A DNA stretch of 64,000 bases from contig OZ316894.1 in NCBI GenBank assembly GCA_973895155.1, positions 12,586,001 through 12,650,000 of the forward strand. Reading direction: 5' to 3'. The notes under the pieces were generated by a model that saw only the letters and a program-made list of their open reading frames with translations, was not told the DNA's origin and ran no database searches. A program made the translations under genes and the position numbers. Positions 13,083 through 23,687 of this stretch are shown here, piece by piece (the first letter of the stretch is position 1; the number at the start of each line of letters is the position of its first letter). The stretch is from Marsupella aquatica. Its lineage: Eukaryota; Marchantiophyta.

Positions 13083-13117
13083 AACGGCTAGCGGAAGCTA
13101 CAAACCCGTTCGAACGG
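13083..13117 (-). promoter_or_regulatory. Candidate MSA (MYB3R-binding) cluster upstream of cyclin B copy A
   Basis: Three AACGG cores lie within 35 bp: 13083-13087 and 13113-13117 on the plus strand and 13106-13110 on the minus strand. The last two form the perfect palindrome CCGTTCGAACGG (13106-13117). AACGG is the core of the mitosis-specific activator element of plant B-type cyclin promoters, bound by three-repeat MYB proteins. The cluster lies about 500-535 bp upstream of the ATG and is retained in arm B. Function is inferred. Confidence 0.6.
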
Positions 13118-13188
13118 TCGGCTGATTATGACCGACGGGTTCCGGTACAACCCGTAATCACGGGTTGACAATAATTCGTCCCTCTCCT

Positions 13189-13450
13189 GACAAAACGGAA
13201 ATCCATAATTCCCTTAGGGAACCTGTAATGCCTTGACAACGGAAATCCATAATTCCCTTAGGGAACTAACCCTGTAATGCCTTGACAACGGAAATCCATA
13301 ATTTCCTTAGGGAACTCTGTAATGCCTTGACATAAATTCATATCCGTAGTTCTCTGGAACCTGTAATGTCTTGACAGAAATTCATAATGCACTATTTCCT
13401 TAGGGAACCTGAATTGCATTGACAGAAATTCATAATGCACAGGGTCCTGT
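13189..13450. repeat. Minisatellite beside arm A, about five units of 50-57 bp
   Basis: Units contain GAAATCCATAATTCCCTTAG, then GGAACCTGTAATGCCTTGAC, repeated from about 13189 to 13450. Similarity falls off toward the right. The array starts about 30 bp outside the arm A edge and is not present at the arm B edge. Confidence 0.88.
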
Positions 13451-16400
13451 CAGGAATGCACTTGTAGTAAAATTCATATTTTTCAAGTGAGAACATTTCT
13501 CAAGTTGCAGGCTTAGGGAATGACCTTGTGACCAGAAAGTGAGAAAATGCTGACAAATGCTCACCGAAAACAGCCAGGAAGTTTTTTGCCCTAACCCAAA
13601 CAGTCATTATCATATGTAATATTTGCCCAAAAAAAAGGATTACCAGGTAAGATTTTCTGGGCAAGGAGGCTATGCTGTTTCTTCTGTTCTGTTTTCTGAG
13701 TAGGAGCCACACTCTGTTCATGTGTTCTGTTTTCTCAGTGGGAGCCACACTCTGGTCATGTTTCTTGGCAGGTTCTATTTCGGTGTCATGGCCAACGCTG
13801 AATTCTTGTAACAATTCCGACTGAAAGTGTATACACACTTTAGTCACAAAGTGGATAGTTTCATGTATAAAAATCATTCAGTTTTATTGAAAGGTGACCA
13901 GAATATTGATCAATCCCAGTGATGTGACAAAAGAATATAAACTTGAAGTTTGTGATGAATGTGTAAGCAGTAAAATAGTGCATGTTACAGGATGATTATG
14001 TATAAGCAATTGCGTAACTAGCCTCACTACATGAGAACTCTCTCTCAACAATGGAGTATCACTATCTACAACATTAGCTTGTACCTACTCTATTCTTCTT
14101 ATCTTAGTTCCTTGTTATTTCGCTGAGCAAACTTGATGGGCACACTACAATTATGGAAGGAATTCTCTGAATGTGATGACTTTGGCAGCAATGACATTCT
14201 TTTGAGCAGCTCTGGATCCTTGGTCAGAATTGCATTCTCCAAGTCAAAATAGTCAAAAAAATTCTCCCAAGACCTCTTGATGTTTGAACCATCTGAAATT
14301 ATCGGAGAACCTTTCTCCTCCATACGTTGTTCCTCTCCTACCTGCCAATTCACAGCAGGAATACGTAAATGTGATTAAAGTTCAGATTCACACCTGAATA
14401 AACCATCAACATAATAGAGTTCTAACTCACCCTGCTTACAAGCGGCTTCAAACCAGAGCAACATCCTAAAAGCTCCTCTTGCACTAATTTCTTTGAAACA
14501 TGTGACAAGGCTTTCTCACATTCCAGTGCAGGATTGCTTGACACTAGCATAGTTGCTTCCATCTTAAGTTGTTGTGTTCAATCATTCCTCAGATAGCCCC
14601 CAGTTGAATGGACAATAGGTCCCATTGCCAACACTTGCATTCATGTAACTCACTCTCAATGAAGCCAGATGTCTATCTCAATTTGTGGTAGAAGGTAGTG
14701 ATGTCTGTCTATCCAACCATTTTGGTGCTTCTAATCCGTTGGTGGATCTCACCATCATTATCCAGTCTCCATGTTCCACCTGACATCCGAGACTTGCTTA
14801 ATCCTCCGGTTGGTCACAAATCTCCTTAGGTCCACCCCTCCCTGTTCAATCAACTGATTGTTACGTAGATACAACAAAATAGTTCACTCAATGGAAAGTT
14901 TGGTAGGAAGCATACCAATCTTTCATTTGAATGATGCTATAATTGTCATCATGACCTTATTGAATATATTATAACTGTCATTGTGACCTTAATACTATGA
15001 ATACATTGTGGAGGCTGAATGGGGAAAAAATGGAATGAGAAGCAATGAGGGTCACAAGCAACACTTACATAGTTCATGAGAATTGTGTGGCGTGCATCCA
15101 CCTTGTGCCCTAATCTATGGCGAGGCTCACTCACCTGCTTTGCTGTGGTTTTGTTGTCCATTTGTACTCTCAGGATTGTGGGAGTATAAGCAGCAGTACT
15201 CAGCTCCACTATATTCTTTTTGAATCCCTCCTCAGTCATTGTAGATGGCTTCACCTACTTCCCTGTCTGGGGCTGCAGGGTAGCTTTCACCTTTGCCACT
15301 CATGCCCATCTCCCAATCATTCTTGAACTTAGCCTGGTTGTATATAATTGCCTAAGGCATTCTATCAGCCACATGTTTGCATCCTCTTTGTCTGCCAGCC
15401 TCCTCAATGGTCATGGGGACTGTGGTGATGCACTTCAGCTCTATGGTCAGCCGCCAATCTGCAGGAGGCAGGGCATCACAAAAAACTAGCATAGACCACA
15501 TTTCATATATAAAATTTACTGAAAATTCTGATATTAAGTACATTGTCACAACTTAAATTTTGGTAGCAAGAGCATTAGGTAAACAAGGCTACCCTCAACA
15601 CTGTTTAAATCTAGAAGTGGACCTTAGCCTGATCAGCTTTGAAGTATTCAAAGCCTGCCACTGACAGTCCTTAATTTTATAGACGATCAATCTTGTATGT
15701 GTGACATATGCAGCCTTTCTATTCTTCTTGAATGCTATACAACCGGTGACTCTTCGGACTAGAATAATCACTTCAATGCCTTCTATTTGATAACTAGAGG
15801 AAATTTCATTGTTTGAGCCTACAAAATACATTCCATAATCGAGAGTATCATCCAAGGTTATATTACATCATTTGATACAAAGTTGCTTTCTGATGGAGAA
15901 GGGCATTGTGATTGGAAGCTCAAAAAGCACAGATTATATTTGAGCTCCCAATTTCTCTAGTACTCATTGTGGATGACCTGGTTTAGTCAGGTATGATGCA
16001 GCACTGAAGGTGGAAGTTAATTCAAAGCAAGGGGTTACTTTGGGGGTGGATAATTTCCAAGGTGGATAGTTTCTTTTCTGCTTCCTTTGAGGTGGAGCTG
16101 TCTCTCAGGCTGTCATAGTCAAATGAAGGTTCTACGTACATTTCCCCCTTTCTCAGAAACCACCATCAAAGCAAAAAGAGGCCAGGAATAACGGAGACTC
16201 TAGTGCGATTTCTCAAACAAGGGCACAAACCAACTACGCAACTGCTACTATAGGTTGGTGCAGAACCTTGTTCAACCTAGGCCTTAATGCTCCCTCATTC
16301 CCATAATGCGTTGTGGCTTTCAAAGACAAGAACACACAGTTTGTGACTAGTGAGAAGATAGGGACCATGGGCCCTTCCAGCAATTGACAAGGACTTTTGA

Positions 16401-19400
16401 AGCTTTGGACATCTTTTTGTTAGTTTGTGTTTACTAACAAGCTGATGTGGAGATTTCAAGTTGAACTCACTCATGTTTGCGACTATGATGTTTGTGAATT
16501 TGCAGCCTCGAACAAACTAAAGAAACAAGAGTGAAAGAAGCCTCAAATCCGGGTTGCCAATTGCAAATTAAATCGCAAAAATGAGCACAGTGTCTAGCAT
16601 AACTTTTTTTTCTCTTGTGCACAAAAAGAGCACTTTCTTGCTTTTTGGAGCCATTGGACAAGCATTGAAGGACAAAGCCATGAAGGGATCATGCAAGCCC
16701 ATCCGACATAGTTTTGACGCTTTTGATTGAATGCGACTATGCAAGACATGTCGTTTGGATTGTGAGTGGCCCAGAGTTCCTACTATGACACAAGCCACTA
16801 TAGCAATTCGTTTCAGACCTCACTATATTGTCTTAAAAGATATTTTTGTATATAGACACCCAATATGTTTTAGGTTTTCTATGCTACGGTAGCCCAATCT
16901 ATCCTAGGTCAAACAAGAGATTTTGCACACACCGATGCAACTCTAGTGTGGTGCACGGTGGACTTGTAGTCAATTAGTAGCCCTACCATTCTGTCGATCC
17001 GCAGACAAGTGTGGAGGGAGCCACAACACTTGGGACAACACTGGAGCAAACTAATTTGGCAAGCTTTGACCACTGTAGAGTTTGTTGGTAGCTAGCCCTG
17101 GATATCATGGGACGAGTGGAACACCAAGCTATTGGAGCAAAATCTGGAGGTGTGTGGCGTGATTGGGGTTGATTTAGCTGCCCTGTCATAGGATCAGTTG
17201 GACCAAGAATTCCACTGTGATCTGGTGTTTATTTGGTTTTGCAAAGTTCAATGAAAATCTGCTTTCAGAATTTGGGTAAGCTTTGAAGTTATGCTATGGT
17301 ACTTCTTTTAAATAGCTAGGCAATTCATAATTCATCCTGAGTTTTTAGATTCTTGAAGTTTGCGCTGAGAATTTATCATCAATCTCTATCTTACACTACC
17401 TCAAAGTGTCATCTGAGATATGCAAAGGAAAAAGGTGTAGTGTAAAGCTCCTCTTATGCAAAGGCCATGCAGAGTGAGATCAAATTGCGTTAAGTAGAGG
17501 AGATCTCCTGCTGAAAGACAAGTGAATATAATCGATAAGAACAGTCGATCAGCACTGGTAGACGGTGAGAATACGTGAGATCTTTGAAATTATATCCGCC
17601 TCATAGTCTTGATTGGACTACATTAGGAAAAAAGGTCTTCCTGTCCAGCACGTGGAAGTAAAACCGGGAGCTCCCATGGAAACCGGGAGCTCCCATGGGC
17701 GTAGCCGCACTTGACCTTAATGGTGAGCTCCAGCTCACTCATTCACTTCATTCTTCTCATTCCCTTAATTTCAACAAAACCAATCAGAGTTCTCTTGTTA
17801 CTTTTTGGCACAATTTGAAACAACAATCATGGACAGAGAATTCTACGAGTGCAAAGCTCCCAGGCATCTGGGTTTGTTGTGGAACAACGACCATCTCACC
17901 CTCCCTATTTAATAGCAGTATTGGATGGGGAGCAAGAGGCGCCTATCATTAAACTGCCGGCTGCAGAGGCCACAAACCTCCCTTTAATTTCCAGTGAATG
18001 ATTAAAACATGCAACACACTCAAGAGTCAGTCCAGCAAAGTTGGCTCAGGTAGAAGTATAGACAAAGGCACAAAGGAGATTTGAAGTCCTGTTTGAGACA
18101 AATAAACAAAAAAAACATCTAGATGAATTCCTTTGATCCGGCCACAGATGTGGATAGTAGGAATGGCAAATTTTCAGATGTAGACCTGCAAGTGCCTATG
18201 TAGTGCATGCTCAACAAGAATGCTGCTCCCAGGTCGTTGGGATGGAGCTGCATGCTTCTTGTCTGGTTTTCTTTTGTGCTTTGGTAGGCAAGTAATACAC
18301 TACTAAGTGCAAGGGAGTTGCCTTTGTTAGTTTGTTAAGTTCTTTGTTAAGTTCTATACAACATAGTTCACTGCAAAAAAAATTGCAAGGGAAAAGAAGG
18401 ATGAACACCCTACACTACCAGAATACAAGTACAACTGTGGATTCCCCCAGGGCAATTACTCATTGGATTATTAGAACTGGTTGCAAACAAATGAACATTG
18501 TTTTTAATCTTGTTGGGCTAATAATTATAATCAAACACTTATTAAAGGAATTTAAAAATACAAATTTTGTAAAAATATTTTTTTTAATCCAGCAAGGTAT
18601 TTAAAAATATGTCAAAATTTGTATAATAAAGGGTACAAGGGTTTTTTTAATTGAATTTATTTTATAATTTATCTTTTCAAATTTTATTGGTTGTTCTCAC
18701 ATGTTTCAGGCACTATATATTAAGTGATTCCCCGGGGTGGATTCCCAATGACAATTGAGATCAAAGGCTCCAGGACCTAAATTCCAGAAAAGACCATCGA
18801 GCTAAAAATGAATGATAGCCAAAGTAGGTGCAAACTATGCGTTTGTCTACTCAAAGTTCTTGAAGGTAAGGCTCTCAATGACCAGCAATACTTTTAAAGG
18901 AAGTTCACATAGAGTTTTTTTGGTTTCTTTTTTGAACGAGGAAGGATAAGGGGTAGGGTAAGCAACTCTTATATAATAGGCATGGGTCTACATTACGGTA
19001 TGACCTGAAAGGTTGATTTTTAATAGAATTAAGAAATCTAAAAAAGTTGTGGTTTCCACTTTCAATTTTTTTTAGTCATCTAAAAAACTTTTCCTTTTTT
19101 TCCACATGAGATTAAAAAATTCCCCTAGATTTTTTAATTGACAGATTTATGAAATACAGTAAATTCTAATCTGCTTGCTGGTTTTTAAACTTGGTCCTGC
19201 ATTAACAAACCACATAATTGATTTTTTCAAAGGTTTTCCACATCTAAACAAGCTAGATCCATTTTTAAGTTAGATCATTAGGGGATTAAACTGAAAAATG
19301 AACATTGTCTATTGGACTTGAAAAAAACTATAATAAAGACAACTTATCTCATAAAAATGGGACTTGCAAGTGAGACATAGAGGGAAACCCTGCCAGAGCT

Positions 19401-21189
19401 ATTTGTTCAATGCAACTCTCTAACTGGCCGCAATTGTTCACTTAGCTTTCTAGTGTGTGTTGGGAAACAATGATTGTTTTGAAATGCATCTCCCAAAGCT
19501 ACAGTGAGGATTTCCAGTGAACTTTTACAGCGTGCAGTATAATATTGAACTTTTGACTCCCCATCTTTGAGGAGAGCAATAATCATTGGGCTCACAGAAA
19601 ACGTGAAGACATTTTGGACGGTTCTCTTCTGGATGATTCTGGGCTTTTGCTTGTGCCGCGATTGTTTGTAGTCCAGTTGTGGGTTGATTAATAAAGGTAT
19701 CCAGAAAACACACTATCTTCCTGGCTGCCGCCTGGATTTTCTTGTCATTTGAGCCAACTTATACATATCAAGGGCCAAAGTGGTTCCATTCAACAGGCTC
19801 ATTTTCCCATTTGCACGTTATGTCTCTTTTCCTTCAACTACTGTAGGGATTGTGTCCTTCATGCACCTCTTTATGGACGGTGTTCATGTATCCAGCCAGC
19901 TTATGTGCATGATCGAACAAGACAAATTGACCATTCTAGAGCAGGTGCATGTGATAACAACTCAGTTGCATGTGACATAAATTCAGTTGTGACGGGATCC
20001 TTTAGGTATCCCTTTTCCCTTTCATTGAAAAAATGATTCAGCTAGGATAGGGTCTCCATTCAAACCTATGAATTGGGATGAGATGTCGAAATCCTCATCA
20101 TATGAAACAAAAGTTCTTTTCACAGGACACTACTATAATCAGTTCTCCCAAGGCTGACCCATATTTATCAATTTTGATGAAAGAAATTCACAATTTTTTT
20201 TAAATTTGAATTATGAATTTTGGTGTAACATTCACAACTTTCAAAACTGAAGTGAAGCCAGGATAGACACAAATAATTTGACATGGTGTTTGTATAGACC
20301 CTGATAGACACAAACATAATATTGAAACTTTGCTTGAAAAATTTGTCATTTATACTTTTTCCCAAAGAAAATGACTGGTAAAAGGGGTTTTGGTTCAATT
20401 TCTCTACTATTCTACCTCGTTTCTCATGCCTACTATTATAAGTAGCTGGCTTGCCTTGGTACAATGTTCTATGTGTATATATGCTCTTAGACTTCCATAT
20501 CATGACAAGTCTACTAGTAAACCCAATGTGAGACCGAGTGCCCGTGCCGTGCAGTGGTTGTGGAGGCAAGTAAGTTTCTTAGCAAACCAAGTCAGCAGAG
20601 CTGCATACTGGGTTGGGCCATGGCACCGTGTGATGCTGCTGAATGTTTGTCAGGGCAAGCAAGTGAGGTGATTACGGGTCCAGTTAGAGACTCTTGCAAA
20701 ATTTAAAATTTAGAGAAAATTCCATGTCAACAATTAATTCATATCCATTGGATTTTACTTATCAATGGTGGAGATTGTGCAATGTGTCTTAACACTCGTG
20801 TGATGGTTGAAAACACTTGTGTGGCAAGCGAGAAGAAAATGTCTGGTTCATTTGCAGGAATGATACACATTCTTTGATACCAAATTTAAACAGAAACTTG
20901 CATAGTACTTCGGGCAATAAAATAAGACAACAAGTCAATCTTAACCATTCATGTTTATTGATCAATGATGAGAATTGTGAAACGTGGATTGATGCACAAT
21001 AAACTCACTCGTGTCAGAGTTGTCATGCCTGTGAGAATGAAAACACATGCAAGAATGGTGCTCGTGTGAGAGTTGTAACACATGTCAAATATGTACTAGT
21101 TGTGTGTCACTCAAAAACTGGTAAAAGGTAATTAAATATGTCCCATGATTATGTGCCAAAATCTACTTGGATCTCTAAAATTCAAGTTT
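13451..21189. other. Intergenic, AT-rich; a few unrecognised minus-strand frames
   Basis: No gene of known family is seen. Minus-strand frames at 14099-14353, 14949-15254, 15352-15549 and 15595-15855 have fairly protein-like composition (e.g. SNIKRSWENFFDYFDLENA) but are broken by stops. They could be a decayed transposon gene; I cannot assign a family. A 40-bp duplication lies at 13682-13759 (GGAGCCACACTCTG in both units). The stretch 18.5-19.3 kb is strongly AT-rich with poly-T runs. Around 20.7-21.1 kb two blocks sharing CAATG(G/A)TGAGAATTGTG-like text recur loosely. Confidence 0.5.
17661..17698. repeat. Perfect 19-bp direct duplication with an internal palindrome
   Basis: AAACCGGGAGCTCCCATGG occurs twice back to back (17661-17679 and 17680-17698). 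Each unit contains the 10-bp palindrome GGGAGCTCCC. The second copy abuts an 85-codon open frame starting at 17695 that resembles no family I know. Confidence 0.9.
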
Positions 21190-22081
21190 TTTTTTGTACT
21201 CAACCAAATGAACTGAAAATTCTCTACAAGATAGAGTAAAGCTAGGAGAATCTATAATTAGGGGAAGCTAAAGTTTGAGCTCTCCAATTTGTGAGTTAAA
21301 AATGAATTGATATTCCAAATTGGTCGTAAACCCATCTTAGTTACTTTATGCCTACTTTGACTAAGCCTACTAAATCAAAGTCAAGAAACCAAAATCTATC
21401 TGAAGCTTTGTGATTCTGCATTTTCTGCTTACCTAACCAAATGTGCCAAAAAATTGTTGAGAGTAGAAGGAAGCTAGGAGAATATGTACTTAAAGTTTGA
21501 GCTCAAACTGAGTACAAACGGGAGTACAAATTTGTGAGTTCAAAATAAAACTGTGTCTGTACTAGAAATTAGCCCAATGTCACCCTAAGCCAACTTTCCT
21601 AAGTAGACTAAGCTTAAGTTAGGGCCAAGTCAATCCAATAGGTGGGATTTATCATTTTCTGTTACTCAATTAAATGGGCTGAAAGTTTTCAAAGACATCG
21701 AGAAAACTAGGGGAAATCTCTGGCTAGCTAGACATTTGAGCTCAAAAAAATTTCCAATAGTGAGCTAAAAATTTTAAGATACAAACTGACTTCACTTTAC
21801 TTAATGAAATGAGTTGAAATTTTGTTGAGAGAAGAAGAGCTAGTAAGGGGATACCTCCACTTTATGGTACGCCAACCTTACCCTAAGCCAACTCTACCTA
21901 AGTTGAGTAAGTCAAAGTCACGTTCATAACTTAGTGCATGTTTTTAATTTTGAGAAAATGGTGATGAAAAAATATGTTTAGATGATGTTAATTTAGTGTT
22001 GAGAATTTTGAAATGTTTCCAGTACCTTATCAAATGAGTTTAAAGTTACAATTGGGGTCAAACATTACACCAGCCCTTAAG
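21190..22081. repeat. Degenerate long tandem repeat, interrupted by the 22.09 kb insertion
   Basis: A motif of the type TACTCAAYYAAATGRRCTGAAA recurs near 21196, 21430, 21662, 21798 and 22024. Each of the first four is followed by related text (AGAGTA..AGCTAGGAGAAT, TTTGAGCTC, CTAAGCCAACT). Units are about 230 bp with one short unit. The last leads into AGTTACAATTGGGGTCAAAC, which is also the core of the array at 26.4-26.9 kb. The two arrays therefore appear to have been continuous before the insertion. Confidence 0.65.
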
Positions 22082-22087
22082 GATGTT

Positions 22088-22106
22088 GTGACGGGGTCCC
22101 CGTCAC
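22088..22106. repeat. 19-bp perfect palindrome at the 5' end of the 4.3 kb element
   Basis: GTGACGGGGTCCCCGTCAC has 9-bp arms around a central T, one base inside the proposed element start. Confidence 0.9.
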
Positions 22107-22369
22107 TCAAAATCACGAATAATGAGTCGCGGAGTGTTGCGTAGTGTAAATAACCATTGTAAATAAGCATTTTTTCAAATTTAAGTCAATTCCGTCACTT
22201 GTGACCGAAGTACTGTATTTATCTTTATCCCCTAATTGTTCCGCAAATATGTTGGGCAGAGGGCCCTGCCTTTGGGGGACTCCCCATTATTTTATGGCCA
22301 TTTTTAGAGACCCCAATAGCAAGGTTGATGGGAAGAAGAAGTAAAACAGGACCGGGAGCAAGGAGGTTT

Positions 22370-23270
22370 TTTTTATGAGTGAAGGTGACCCCGGCAGTGG
22401 ACGTTGGGGGGAAGTTTTTTTTGGTTTGGCTGGAGGGTGTGCCCCGGGAGTAAGGTGGCGCGGGCAGGGCTGGGCGCGGAGGAGCCGGGGCGGACGGCGG
22501 TGGCTGCCGCGAGCCCTGCATAGGGCCGCGTGCAGGAGGTGGGGGGGGGGGGGAATTAAATCCCCCGTTTGAGGTGCTGCCGCGAGTGGCAGACTGGGCC
22601 GGGGCGCAGGTGACACCGCGAGTGGGGCGCAGAGGAGCCGGGAGCCGGTCGGGTTGGTAGGGGCGAGCGGGAGCGCCATCGCGAGGGATATAAGGGGGGG
22701 TTAAAAACCCCCATAGGGACGGAGCCGGGAGGCGCAGCCGCGTGGCATGATGAGGCGCGCCCTGCATAGGGCCGCGTGGCCGCCAATGGGGTGCAGGTGC
22801 TGCCGCAAGTAAGAGGAAGCAGCCGGGGCACAGGTGCTGCCGTGAGCGGGATGGGCGCCTCCATAGGGAGGCGAGCCCTCTATTGCAAGCAGCCGGGGGA
22901 GCTAAGAGGCTGCCAAAAATAAGGGATTAAATCCCCCAATACAGGGCACTAAATGCTCCCGGGGGCAGGGCGCAGCGAGCCGAATGAGGAAGGAGCAGGG
23001 CTAGGCGCAGCGAGTATAAAGGGGGGGTAAATGATTCCCCCATCCCAGGGAGGCAGAGAGGGCAGGTACGGGCGAGGAGAAGTGAGTATTTAAGGGGGAG
23101 GCCTAATAAAGGGAGCCCCCATGGTTTTTTTTGGAAGAGGCTCCCCGCACCTGGGGGAGGCCTCGAAGAGCCATTACAAGGCGGTGGGGGAATAAAAATC
23201 CCCCGATCCTCGGAAGGTGCCAATAGGTTTGAAGGGGAGCCGGCCACCTATAAGGGTTGTCCAGGAGAGC
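22370..23270. repeat. G/C-rich leader with serial G-tract/C-tract hairpins
   Basis: Degenerate repeats of GGGCGCAG, GCCGCGAGTG and AGCCGGG occur in a strongly purine-biased plus strand. Six G-run / A+T spacer / C-run units occur, for example GGGGGAATTAAATCCCCC near 22547-22564. The others lie near 22695-22712, 22922-22938, 23019-23042, 23094-23117 and 23187-23204. Each can form a short stem. Long proline-rich frames on the minus strand follow from this composition and are not called as genes. Confidence 0.75.
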
Positions 23271-23687
23271 ACAGGGGTATTGGGGTTCTTTTTTCCTTTT
23301 GTCTGAAAACATCGTCTCTCTTTTCTCCCCCAATCATGGTCGAATGTCTTTTTCTTTTCTTCCTTCCAAAACCTCTCGCTCCTCTCCATTCCGAAAGCTC
23401 TTTTGGGGGAGCTTAAGTGTCATGGGAGGATGAGGCCCTTATGACGGCAGCATTTGGACCCCCCCTGAGTGAGGTGGAGCCGGTCGTGTTGGGGGCCGGA
23501 TGGGCCGGGGAAACAAGGATTTTTGGGGAGATTGTTGTCTGGTAAGTGAAACTTTTCGTGACGCTTTCCTCCGGTGGTTTGGCTGAGGGGAAGTAGAGTG
23601 GACTCGAGATCGTGGTACGGGGGCTATACGGGCCAGGAATTGTATGGTGTGACAGGAATTTTGGTGATAGGAGAATTCTTAGTGTGG

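Larger units (their letters stand above)
7945..13160 (-). repeat. Left arm (A) of a large inverted duplication carrying cyclin B
   Basis: Read on the minus strand, this segment matches 53690-58180 on the plus strand. The match covers the cyclin promoter, all six exons and introns, and about 2 kb of 3' flank. The promoter-side edge lies near 13160, where GGTTCCGGTACAACCC pairs with the reverse complement of TTGTACCAGAACCC at the other arm. The far edge lies near 7945 (TTTAATTGTAATAAG ... TTCTAGTTCTGAG). Arm A has about 0.85 kb (8012-8868) absent from arm B. Coding exons are nearly identical between arms, while flanks show many substitutions and indels. Confidence 0.93.

Noticed and set aside
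13189-13450. Regularly spaced repeats resembling a CRISPR array
   Set aside because: Units are contiguous and degenerate without unique spacers, in a plant nuclear context with no cas genes: a minisatellite.
22225-22767. Proline-rich minus-strand frames in the 22.2-23.3 kb region
   Set aside because: Created by G/C-rich tandem repeats with few stop codons; no domain, and several frames are open at once.
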